Origin: Romanomermis culicivorax
Lineage: Eukaryota; Nematoda; Enoplea; Mermithida; Mermithidae
NCBI GenBank assembly: GCA_963922205.1
Contig: CAWUHX010000012.1
Location: forward strand, 124,001 to 188,000
Reading direction: 5' to 3'
DNA: 64,000 nucleotides
Part shown: positions 50,648 to 60,009 of the stretch, piece by piece
Numbering within the stretch: position 1 is the first letter of the stretch
How the letters are laid out: each line of letters starts with the position of its first letter
Notes under the pieces: model-generated
Seen by the model: the letters and a program-made list of their open reading frames with translations, nothing else
Databases searched by the model: none
What the model was told of the DNA's origin: nothing
Translations under genes and position numbers: made by a program

Positions 50648-52671
50648 CAGTGTTGCCAAGTTAGGGGTTTTTCCCTAAATCTAGAGATTTTTCGAGGGCG
50701 TTAAGGTTTTTCTAGTGGTTTTTGTTTTAGGGGTTTTTTATTTTTATTTTTTGAGGTTTTGGGGGTTTTTCAACGAATTGGCTTGTTTGAATTTTGTTGC
50801 GCTTAATGAAGAATTACTGTATAAATTAAGAAAAAAAGCGTGATGAAATCACTGTTTTTTCCCCAAATCGAGCTTTTTTGGGAAAAAAATTCGGAGAAGG
50901 GGAAAAAAATTTGAGAAAATTTTGGGAATCGGATACAGAAAAGATTTATTTTAGTGCATTTTAGAAGGTCTTAATCTAAAAATTTTATAACTTTAATTAT
51001 CAGTTATAACTTTAATTATCATTATTATGTATTACCTAGCTCGGGTGCGCCTTTCAGCATGTCTACCTATGTTTATCACTTAATCTATAATAGTTTTCAA
51101 TATCTTTAACGTATTATCTCATGTTTTAATTGGTAATCTTCAATAATTTATCATGATATTTAATGAGGATTCGCATTTTTTCCTTGACATAGTTTTTGAA
51201 AAAGATCAATACGTCAAGGCTCTAAACTTTTTGAAACCTTTTTTTAATTTCTTTCTTAACGTAAAATTAATTCAAAATCTTCATGGAAGTTGTTTTCGGA
51301 AATTTCTACACTTTTTACTCATATCTCTTCGGCCAAGTCCATGAGAGTTTACAAATACATCACTGGTTTTAAAATTTTTTCAAATAAAATTACAGAAATT
51401 ACGACTTTCGAACACAAAATTCGAATCTAATTCTTGAAATAAATGTTCGGAAAATTGATTTTCCAGCGTCGCAGAATGTCAATACCCAAAAAAAATTTCG
51501 GGCACTTCTCTCACTTACATCATAGAGGACTTAATCGTCAATTTCTCGTGTAATTCAAAGTCATTGTGCTCCTGGATCAGAGGTCCCCAAGGTCAGATTT
51601 TTCAGGTAGGGGTAAAGTTGAAAATTTGCGGGGGTAGTGTAGCTATAAATGTCTACTAAACACAACATTTTGTCTCAAAATTAGGCAACTAGTGATCAAT
51701 TTTTAGGACTTCAGTCAGGGGTAATACCCCCCTCATGCCCCTCCCCATGGGGTAGCCTGTCCTGGATAGTTTGCTGAAAATGTGCCCCACAATGCTTGTA
51801 GATTAGAATTTGATCAAACTCGAGAATTTTAATTTTCTCTCAATTTTGATAAATCAGCGGCTCTAAAAACATCAGAAGGTCTGAAAAAGTCAAAAACGCA
51901 TAAATAAAAAATCTATGAGAATTTTTAAGCGAAAAACGACTTCGGGATATATGGAAAAAGTTTTGACCCCTTTCCCCATTCGGGGAAAAGGCCCGGGGGA
52001 ACAACAGTAGTAACAGGAGAAAGAAATTTTTTGGTTTTTCTGCACTGTGCAGAAAGCCGGGTACAGAAAAAACACTGAGTATGGATTATAATTAGGATTA
52101 GGAGGCGTATAAGTTAGAGATTTTATGTTGTATCTGTGCAAGCACTGCAAGCTGAGGCTTAGGCTTCGTTTAAGAAGCTTCTAACTAAATTTGTGAATCT
52201 TTTCAAAGTTAAAACATACATACATGTTTATCCTAGTTTGATCTTTGAAGTTTGAAACCCACAATTTTCTGACAGTATTGTTGGACAGTACTCTATGTGT
52301 GCGATATGGCTTGGCTTTAAGGAATTAAACTTGTAGCTCCTTTACTGTAACGAAACCTATGTTGAAAATATTTATGTCGGGCATGTGTGATCATTTAAAC
52401 AGTTTGGTGCAGCAATCAGCTGAATGTGCTGATGAAGATGAAATTCTGCAGCTAGCAGCTGAATAAAGTTGTTGATTCTTAATAAACTTGTGTTTGATTC
52501 ATTTGTTTTACGTATGAATTAAATTTATTCTATGTTTTCAAAAATTTGTGTTTTTAGGCATTTTCAAAAATTTTTGAAGTTTCCTAGGGTTTTTTTTGAA
52601 CGACTAAGGTTTTTTTGAGGTTTTTTGGCGGAAAAATTAGGATTTTTGAAGGCGAATATTTGGCAACACTA
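50648..52671. mobile_element. 2-kb hAT non-autonomous element, TSD GCCATAGG
   Basis: Ends CAGTGTTGCCAAGTT and, inverted, TAGTGTTGCCAAATATTC. Perfect 8-bp flanks at 50640-50647 and 52672-52679. Near both ends are runs of GGTTTTTT/GAGGTTTT. The interior includes dispersed repeat C (51576-51715) and a segment shared with 16.0 kb (about 51850-52010). No transposase recognised. Confidence 0.92.
51576..51715. repeat. dispersed repeat C, copy 2
   Basis: Same order of words as 39361-39500 (GAGGTCCCCAAGGTC, TTTGCGGGGGTAGTGTAGC, TTAGGCAACTAGTGATCAAT); here nested in the 2-kb hAT element. Confidence 0.75.
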
Positions 52672-52680
52672 GCCATAGGC

Positions 52681-52731
<51 letters not shown>
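52681..52731. repeat. (ATA)n microsatellite
   Basis: About 16 uninterrupted ATA trinucleotides, directly after the right target duplication of the 2-kb hAT element. Confidence 0.97.
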
Positions 52732-52785
52732 TTTATTCGATAGTCGATTGTAAAAAAGAATACAAAAAAAAGAAAACACGCTGAC

Positions 52786-52846
52786 ACAGACGCCCAATTA
52801 ATTATCCAACAAAACACAGACGCCCAATTAATTATCCAACAAAAAA
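52786..52846. repeat. 30-bp tandem duplication
   Basis: CAGACGCCCAATTAATTATC plus CAACAAAA occurs twice in a row. Confidence 0.9.
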
Positions 52847-52987
52847 ATGTTTAAAGATCGCAAAAAAATTTTTGGGAAAATAACGGAGAAAAATCATGTT
52901 TTTCGTTAAATTCGCCAAAAACAACACAGGATCAAACATTTATCAATGATATTTTGATAATTAAAAGATATAAGCATTAGCTAGAAT

Positions 52988-53164
52988 CAGGGTTTTTTTC
53001 CGCACCGGTCATTCCGCATTTTGCGGAAATCGGCCAGAAAAATTTCCGCACCACCGTTATAAACTACTAAAAACATCAAAAAATTTCCGTTCCGTGCGGA
53101 AAACTCTCTAAAAATTTTCCGTACGACCCCCAAAAAATCCGCACTGTGCGGAAAAAAATCTCTG
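52988..53164. mobile_element. 177-bp hAT MITE, TSD GCTAGAAT
   Basis: Ends CAGGGTTTTTTTCCGCACCG and, inverted, CAGAGATTTTTTTCCGCACA. Flanked by GCTAGAAT at 52980-52987 and 53165-53172. The interior alternates TCCGCA and TGCGGAA palindromes. Confidence 0.92.
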
Positions 53165-53172
53165 GCTAGAAT

Positions 53173-53425
53173 CATACCCGTATCCAGGATTTTTTAAAAA
53201 GGAGGAGGAAATTTTTCACAATTTTTTTAGCATTTACTAAATAAAAAGAAAATCATTTTTGCAGTAGAGACGACTTATTTTCAGTTAAATTCATTGTTTG
53301 ACAAAAAGTATGTAAATATTAATAAATTTGGGAATTGTGATGTATAAGTACAATGATTGCTGAAAATTTTAAATGTAAAAAAATTTAGGGAGGAATTCCC
53401 CCCTTCCCCCTCTAATACGGACCTG
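53173..53425. mobile_element. 253-bp hAT MITE, TSD GCTAGAAT shared with its neighbour
   Basis: Right end, read inward, CAGGTCCGTATTAGAGGGGG; left end CATACCCGTATCCAGG. Flanked by GCTAGAAT at 53165-53172 and 53426-53433. The left duplication is also the right duplication of the preceding MITE. Same family, opposite orientation, as 53540-54518. Confidence 0.85.
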
Positions 53426-53539
53426 GCTAGAATGACATTTTCGAACCGCGCACTGGAATAATATAGAAAAGTCATTAAATAGTTTAAAAAAGCGCCGCAA
53501 AATTTTCATAAAGTTCTTCCATTTTATAACGCATAAAAA

Positions 53540-54518
53540 CAGGCCCGTATTTAGAGTGGAGAAGGAGGGGAATTCCCCCCTAAATTTTTTTAGAATAAAA
53601 CTCTCAGCAGTACTTATACATCACAACCAGTGTTTTTTTGCTGAAAACTTTTTGCCCCATTTGAGGAAAAACCCCCAAATTTTTTTCCTCATGAGGAAAA
53701 ATCAATTTTTTTAGTTTCCTTGCTTAAAAATAGCTCAAAATCATTTTTGATGTGTTTTTTGAACGTTTCTCATTTTGAATCTTATTCCGCCAAAAGACCG
53801 ACATTTTTCTGCAAAAAGTTTTGAGCCATGACCTGCTTGTAAATAAATATTTAAGTGAGTTTACATGAGCCAAGCAAGAGAATAATTCAACGGCATAATT
53901 TTTATTTCTTATATTTCTTTGACGACTTATAACAACCTAATTTTGACATAACAAGTAAATCAAACAGTAGACTTCTATAAAAAGATAACAATGAAAAATA
54001 AAATTTCAAAACTGATTCTAAAAAAACGACACAGGATCAAACATTTATCGATAACATCTTGATAATTAAAAGCTATGAGAATTAGCTAAAATGACATTTT
54101 CTAACCGCGCATGGGGAAAACTTATTCTTTTAAATAATTAAAATCCGACGCGATGAAGAGCCGGAAAATTTCAACAATTTTCAATTTTATTACGCGTAAA
54201 ATGCACTTCCGAACAGGAAACCATCAAAAAAATTTTCCTCAAATCGGTGCCTAAGTACATAAAAATTTATCTCAATTTCAAAAAAAATTCCTCAAAAATG
54301 GTCGATTGAGGAAAAAACTGTGATCACAACTCTCAAATTAAATTATTATACTTACATGCTTTTCGTCAAACACAGAATTTAGCCACTAATCCAAGCACAC
54401 ATGAACTAACTGGAAATAAGTCGTCTTTAAATGATTCTGATTTTCTTTTTATTCAGTAAATTCTAAAATTTTTTTGGAAAATTCCCCCTTTTTTGAAAAT
54501 CCTGGATACGGTTAAGTG
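53540..54518. mobile_element. hAT element, TSD CATAAAAA, interrupted by another hAT
   Basis: Starts CAGGCCCGTATTTAGAG and ends GGATACGGTTAAGTG, with perfect 8-bp flanks at 53532-53539 and 54519-54526. Outer parts align with the reverse complement of 53173-53425 (shared CTTATACATCACAA and AAATAAGTCGTC). The extra 700 bp is the inner element. Confidence 0.88.
53628..54322. mobile_element. nested 695-bp hAT element, TSD ATCACAAC
   Basis: Starts CAGTGTTTTTTTGCTG and ends GGAAAAAACTGTG; ATCACAAC on both sides (53620-53627, 54323-54330). The uninterrupted relative at 53173-53425 has CATCACAATTC at the matching place, giving the empty site. It carries the block GGATCAAACATTTATCGATA to CTAACCGCGC and a degenerate GC hairpin (54156-54173). 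Confidence 0.88.
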
Positions 54519-55343
54519 CATAAAAATGCATCTCCGGAAAGGAAATACTATAACCCAATCAAAAGGGCAGTCAAGCTATAAGTTGCAGCTTGACACAAAA
54601 AATTTAATTGCACTAGCCCGAAATTTGATTGATGTGTGCAAAAAAACCCTGGTTCCACAACAGAGTTTCTTTGTGCCTTTCAAAAATTTCATACCTTCAA
54701 TTTGATTGGCCGAAAAACTGTAGTCTACTCCTTCCAAGCCTAAGCCTAAACCAAGGACTAAATCTAAACCTAAGCCAGAAAGTTTGCCAGAAACACATAT
54801 GAAAAAAATTGCCAGAAACACCTATGAAAAATTTTTTCGACCAATCAAAATAATGACAGATCTCGCTTCGCATTCGCAATGCTTTCTATACAGGGTTTTT
54901 TGCACATGCCAGGTTGCAATGTGCAACTAGGGAAAAACTTTGGTTGCACAGACAGATTTTTGGTTGCTCACCCTAAAACCAATAAATTAGCTCAATTTAA
55001 TCGGAAAAATACCAAAAGCTATTTTTTCTGTATATAATTCGAATCGCGTTGGTTTTAGACCTTCAGAACCCAATTTTCTGAGTTTTGATGAGAAAATAAA
55101 AACGCTGGTATGAGTAACTTATGAAGAACGTCTAAAAGCTCTTTATCAAGAACGACTTGAAACCCGCAGATTAATAGCTGCTCTTTTTTTAATGTATAAA
55201 ATTATCAGAGATCACACTTGTATTGACAAAAATGATTTCTTTACGCTAAACTCTCATGACAACACTCGTTGCCAACATAACTTCAAGCTCATCACTGACA
55301 AAGCAAAAACGATTTTGAGATTATATGATTTTTGTAACAGGTA

Positions 55344-56372
55344 CAGGCCCGTAACTAGGGGGGGGGAATAGGGGGAATTCCCCCCCCCCCCGAAATAAAA
55401 TCCGAAAAAAATTTTAGTGTATCTGATCGAGCGCATGTATGTGAACAAGTGACGACTCTTGGCACCTGTGAATTTTTTTCTATTCCTCTATTGAATCATA
55501 AAAATGAAGGGTTAAAGGTACAAATATTATATTTTATAATAAAATTTGCATGTCTAACAGTGTAATGCATTTGTTGAATATTGATTGACTTTCATTTCGC
55601 TGTTTCCTACATAATATTACGCCTTTTCTTGCTGTACGTATTTTATAATTTGCGTTGGATGTATAGTTGGGGTTGAAGTTTATGAAAATTTTTTCGGGAT
55701 TGTTTTAACTTTTGAATCTAATACAATATGAAGCATATCACTAGCTATTTTACACCTTCAAATTTAAACAACAAGCGTCAATGTGTAGCATCAAATTCAG
55801 CTTCTTCATGTGAATCTAGGGCTGCGAATGATTCTCAAAAACCTTCAGAATCAACAGGTTAGTTAGAATAAAATTGTGTCATCCTTCTAATGAGTTAAAA
55901 TTTATTTAAATATTAATCCAGTTGTAACGCTAGTGTCAACTATACCGCTTCTACAGAATCGTCGACGCCAGCAGACCTTTCAGTAGCATCATCAGCAGGT
56001 TAGTTCGATTTAAACAATATATTTCGATGCACAATGAATTATAATTTTGAATTCAGAAAATGAAGAATAGCACTTCCTTAATTTTGAATAGATTTTATTA
56101 GTTGTATAGTGCCAATAAATTTTGATCTTGAGTTTTCTCAATTATGTATTTTAAATATAGCGTTTTAAGAAATTTTTCGAGCACTAACAGTGCTAAAAAT
56201 TGATTTTTTCTGGGGCTTCGCCCCAGACCCCACCAGGGGGCGCTTAAGCGCGCCACCCTGGATCCCTCAGCCCGCTGGTTGGTCGCTATGCGACCTCCAT
56301 TCGCCAAGTTTTGAGTAGGTCAAAACATTTTGGTGATTCCCCCCCTGAAAAAAATTCCTAGTTACGGGCCTG
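55344..56372. mobile_element. 1.03-kb hAT deletion derivative, TSD AACAGGTA
   Basis: Ends CAGGCCCGTAACTAGG on both sides (inverted), with perfect flanks at 55336-55343 and 56373-56380. Carries two short exons of a hAT-type gene (separate entry) plus GC-rich patches (GGGGCTTCGCCCC, about 56212-56225). Inserted in a LINE. Confidence 0.95.
55728..55998 (+). pseudogene. hAT transposase N-terminal exons (remnant)
   Basis: Exon 1, 55728-55857, starts MKHITSYFTPSNLNNKRQ. Exon 2, 55957-55998, encodes ESSTPADLSVASSAG. Donor ACAG|GTTAGT, acceptor CTACAG and a second donor GCAG|GTTAGT keep phase 1. A short K-x-ITSYF-type start followed by a Ser-rich tract is typical of the split N-terminus of ZMYM/TTF-zinc-finger hAT proteins. 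The BED/TTF finger and the RNase-H-like catalytic domain are missing. Confidence 0.5.
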
Positions 56373-56525
56373 AACAGGTATATCAATATATGGAATAATC
56401 TTCCTTCAGATGCTATCAATTCTTCCAGTCTGCAATGTTTTAAGAACAAAATTATGAAAATCGATATTTTCAAATGCTATGGGGAGTGCGTTAGTTCGTT
56501 ACACATTGTAACCTGCGCTTCCTAG

Positions 56526-57334
56526 ACTAATCGAACTTGTCTTTACTGTAGTTTGCTCATTTCGAACTTACATTACGTTTAAACTTTTGTTCTGTTTTAT
56601 TTCCGTTTTTTATCCTTGTCCAATTTCTGGATATTTTTTTGCCTATCTTAGTGTATTTATTTTTACATTTATTCAGTTTTAAAAATATTTTTAGTGTTTC
56701 ACCGTAATACTCTATGGATTTTTATATTTACTTTCTTTTGTCTTCGACTAGTAAACATCATCACCATCATCATCATAACTTGTTCGGCACGTAGCGCCGA
56801 AATTTTTTTTGGGATTTTGATATCCTATATTGCTGGAAAATGGATCTTTTCAATTTTTATTTCCAAGACACAAGGTTAAATTTTTCAGGGAATACAATGA
56901 ATTTTCAGTGGGAAAGACTACTTTTAGACTACAATTCAAAAATTAGGGGAAAGCAAACAAGAACTTCGATTCTTCAACCAGCAAGAATTTCAAGTTGGAC
57001 TCAAAATGTTCTAATCACACAAATGCGAAAATGGTTTTTGAAAATCACCAAAAAAATTTTGGGAGAATAACGGAAAAATTCTTGCTTTTCGTTTGCCAGA
57101 GACAACAAAGGACCAAATATTTATCCACAATACGTTGATAATTAAAAGCTAAAAGTATTAGCTAAAATGACATTTTCGAACCGCGCACTGGAATAATATA
57201 GAAAAGTTATTAAATAATTCAAACCCGGCGCGAAGTGCTGGAAAATTTTCACTATTTTCCTCACAGCAGAGGTTGTCTACACAGCAAAAATGACCTGCTG
57301 ATCTCAAATAGTTATCAAATGCCATACTCTGATC
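56526..57334. repeat. repeat-rich spacer
   Basis: AT-rich. Contains CGGCACGTAGCGCCG (56786), the block GGACCAAATATTTATCCACA to CGAACCGCGCACTGG (57111-57190) shared with 52.93 and 54.03 kb, and a degenerate GC hairpin at 57225. AGCTAAAATGACATTTTCG here is an empty version of the GCTAGAAT target used at 52.98 kb. No gene. Confidence 0.55.
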
Positions 57335-58174
57335 CAGCGTTTTTTTTGTGCACGGACATTTGTGCCAATTGGCACAAGAGGCCAAAAAAATTTGTGCCAA
57401 TGGCACAAAAATTATTTTTTTACTAGAGACATACTGAAAACTGCGGAAAAGTTTTAGGCCAAAGGTTTGATAAAAAGTTATTGTTTAACGCATTAATTTC
57501 TTGTAAAAATCGTGCCCAACCTATTTTTCAGCTGACCATGTCAGTGAGAAGAGAAAAAACTGTGCAACAACATAGTTCACGAAATCCCAAAAAGAAATAG
57601 AATGCTGAGACAATCTAAATAGCTCTAGAATTGTTCAGAAAGTTCAAATTGATTCAATTTTCGACTACGAACGAATATCTATGTTATGTATATTTAACAA
57701 CTGTGTAAAGACTAGAGAAAATAAAGTCGAAAATCGTGTGGATTTTCGATCGAAACATTGTGCCATTATCAACGATATCAATTTTTCTATTTGAAAAAAT
57801 CAAACACAAAAAGTAACAATTTCAGTTTTAAATCCGAATCTGACTGAATGAAGAGAGAATATTCAGAATTTCTTTTCACTCATCAGTCTTGACAGCCTAT
57901 AAAGTTTGCTGCAACGATACTAATACACTGTTCAAAGAGAAATCGTTCGCGTTCGGGTCAAATATACGAATAGGAAATATTATATTCATTGATTCGGCGC
58001 GAAGCGCCGGAAAATTTTTTGCATTTTCAGCCCTAAAGCGTCTAAAAATCAAGGAAATTTAATGTTTGACCAGCCAAAAAATTTGTGCCAATTGGCACAA
58101 ACGCTTAAAATTTTTTGTGCCATTCCAAATTTTTTTGTGCCAAAAACCATGTTTTGGCACAAAAAAAAACACTG
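57335..58174. mobile_element. 840-bp hAT element, TSD CTCTGATC
   Basis: Starts CAGCGTTTTTTTTGTGC and ends GCACAAAAAAAAACACTG, with perfect 8-bp flanks at 57327-57334 and 58175-58182. Both arms hold palindromes TTTGTGCCAATTGGCACAAA (complete at 58081-58100). A GC hairpin TCGGCGCGAAGCGCCGG sits at 57994-58010. No transposase. Confidence 0.93.
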
Positions 58175-58212
58175 CTCTGATCGAAGTCACCCCACTTTGC
58201 CTTAGGCTGTGG

Positions 58213-58236
58213 CTATACAGACTGCAGTCTGTATAG
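58213..58236. repeat. 24-bp perfect palindrome
   Basis: The two halves CTATACAGACTG and CAGTCTGTATAG are exact reverse complements, with no spacer. Could be a tiny MITE remnant or a cruciform site. Confidence 0.9.
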
Positions 58237-58489
58237 ACAAGCGACTAAACAGACTGTGTTTTGCTAATTGACATGTGCGTATATATACAGTAAACGATGA
58301 CACGCAATTGACAAACTTTGAAACCTGCCAACAAAGAATTAAAATGACATCCGTATCATCTGTGTACATAGGTATATTGAAACGCAGAGTAACGATATGC
58401 ATGAGATCAAAATTACTTCACTTGATTATCAGATTCCAAAAGTATTATTTTTCAACTTGCAGTATTTTTTCTTCACCTCATCGTGAGGG

Positions 58490-58868
58490 TGTTACGAACA
58501 AAATATCGGCTAAACGAGCCTATTTTTGTGATTTTTAGGTGGAAGGAGTTTTCGATTGCAGGTAATTCAATGGATGTGGTCACTTTACACAAAAAATATC
58601 TCGGGTGTAAACAAGCGTATTTTCGTGATTTTTCGGTGGAAGGAGTTTTCGATCACGGAAAATTCAATAGACGCAGTCACTTTACACAAAAGAGTATGCT
58701 GGGTGAACCTCTTGGAACAAATTCTTTTGGTTAAAGTAACAGATGAGTAAACCGCGTAGTAAATGACGTTGTAAACAGAATGTAAAGTGACCAGATCTGT
58801 TGCATTTCTCATTGTCAAGAAACCTCAACCCAAAAAATTGAAAAATACCTCTGTTTACACAAAGGATG
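58490..58868 (-). repeat. relatives of the 97-bp repeat, mainly reverse orientation
   Basis: About two reverse units (GTGGTCACTTTACACAAAAA, AAACAAGCGTATTTTCGTGA, GGTGGAAGGAGTTTTCGAT) lie at 58530-58700. A forward segment at 58770-58860 matches 4270-4360, the left border of the first array. The LTR element begins right after it. Confidence 0.8.
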
Positions 58869-59767
58869 TGTAACGTACCTGCTAAAGCAGTACTGTAAAC
58901 ATGTAGCATACTGTATGTAACAGACATTTATTAGATATTATTTTATTTTCACATTTTATCGTCTCAAGGATGTCTGGGATTCACACCCAAACATTCCTAC
59001 AAAATTACGTGAAGTACTTTATTTTGATCCGTTCACACCCCGGTAGCCCAATTAAGATGCCCTAATTAATTTGCACAAACGGCAGCTGTTCCCCTAGAAC
59101 CTACACTAAACTACACATTCCACAGCTACCGTAATCCCCCGTAAAAATCGTAAACAACACCTGCACACAGTAAAATACGTAGAAGCCCCGCCGTACAGTA
59201 GTCTCAAGTGTAACAGTAGCGGCGGCCCCACAAAACATGTGTATACAGAGAAACCGATACAGGAAGCATGCACAGAAGCACAGAGGTGTGGCCAAGCCCA
59301 CCGTAGAAAGCAAGTGAAGCACAGAAAGCATACGGTACCAGAAAAGCGTTAGAGAGGCGTAACTAAGAAAGCATAAAAAGCGTAGCCGGAAACGACGATT
59401 GGCGGAAGAAGATGGACAGAAGCTCGACCTCCCGCAGCGTCCAGGGAGTGGCCAAAATCGCCGTATAAAAGAAGAAGCAAAGCGTGATTTTGATCATCTT
59501 TCGGATTCTGATTCTGATTCTCATTCTTGTGTTTTTCCGCGCTCGCCCCGTCTTTATACATTTGCAAGCGGCCGACTATTCGAAAGCATTTAAACCGAGG
59601 CCCCCGTCCATATTTTAATTCAAAGCGCGTTTATTGTCGACGTTCAAGCGACCGTCGATCCCTGTTGTTGTATTGTAATCGTACGCCGCGCCCCCGTCCC
59701 ATTATTTACCCCGCCGTATCGACCGATTGGTCCAAGTAAAGTACCTCACAGAAATCTGGTCGTTACA
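58869..59767 (+). mobile_element. 5' LTR of the Gag-Env-protease retroelement (limits inferred)
   Basis: The right end CTGGTCGTTACA is followed five bases later by a TGG primer-site start. Its inverted counterpart TGTAACG occurs at 58869 (TGTAACGTACC), giving a ~900-bp LTR of TGT...ACA form. The 3' LTR is outside the window, so the left edge is not proven; TGTAAC at 58916 and TGTCTGGG at 58971 are alternatives. The composition is clearly less AT-rich than the surroundings. Confidence 0.6.
59464..59471 (+). promoter_or_regulatory. TATA box in the LTR
   Basis: TATAAAAG inside the LTR, about 300 bases before its end, is a likely RNA polymerase II start for the element's genomic RNA. Transcription would begin about 25-30 bases downstream. 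Confidence 0.5.
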
Positions 59768-59772
59768 TATTT

Positions 59773-59790
59773 TGGTGACCGTACCGTTAC
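59773..59790 (+). promoter_or_regulatory. candidate tRNA primer-binding site
   Basis: TGGTGACCGTACCGTTAC starts five bases after the LTR. TGG pairs with the CCA end of a tRNA. The first bases resemble the TGGCGACCG sites seen in mdg1/412-type gypsy elements, but the tRNA cannot be named from this alone. Confidence 0.5.
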
Positions 59791-60009
59791 GTTAACCAGT
59801 GGAACTCCCTGCCCCCAATTAGGTGTACTCTTATCCGGGCATTTAGAAGCATTAGTAATACAGTAGTAATCATTTCCTACAGTAAGACGGTATTCGTATT
59901 AAGCAAACTGGAAACCCCCTCCAACGAAGCATTAAGCGATACATTTAAACGAATACAGCGTGAAGCAAAAATTGAAGCATTTAAGCAGAAATCCCATCGT
60001 AAACCAAGA

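Larger units (their letters stand above)
55120..56525 (+). pseudogene. LINE reverse transcriptase C-terminus, split by a hAT insertion
   Basis: The left part, 55120-55343, encodes YEERLKALYQERLETRRLIA, then KIIRDHTCIDKNDFFTLNSH and ILRLYDFCNR. After the hAT element the frame resumes at 56373 with the conserved WNNLPSDAINSSSLQCFKN and stops at 56523-56525. The break falls inside the FxxRxxxxWNxLP motif, exactly at the target duplication AACAGGTA. It is the same LINE type as at 49.9 kb. The N-terminal catalytic domains are not seen; 54.89-55.12 kb is degenerate. Confidence 0.82.

Noticed and set aside
58916..58980. Alternative LTR starts TGTAAC at 58916 and TGTCTGGG at 58971
   Set aside because: The TGTAACG at 58869 matches the inverted LTR end better. 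Without the 3' LTR they cannot be excluded.
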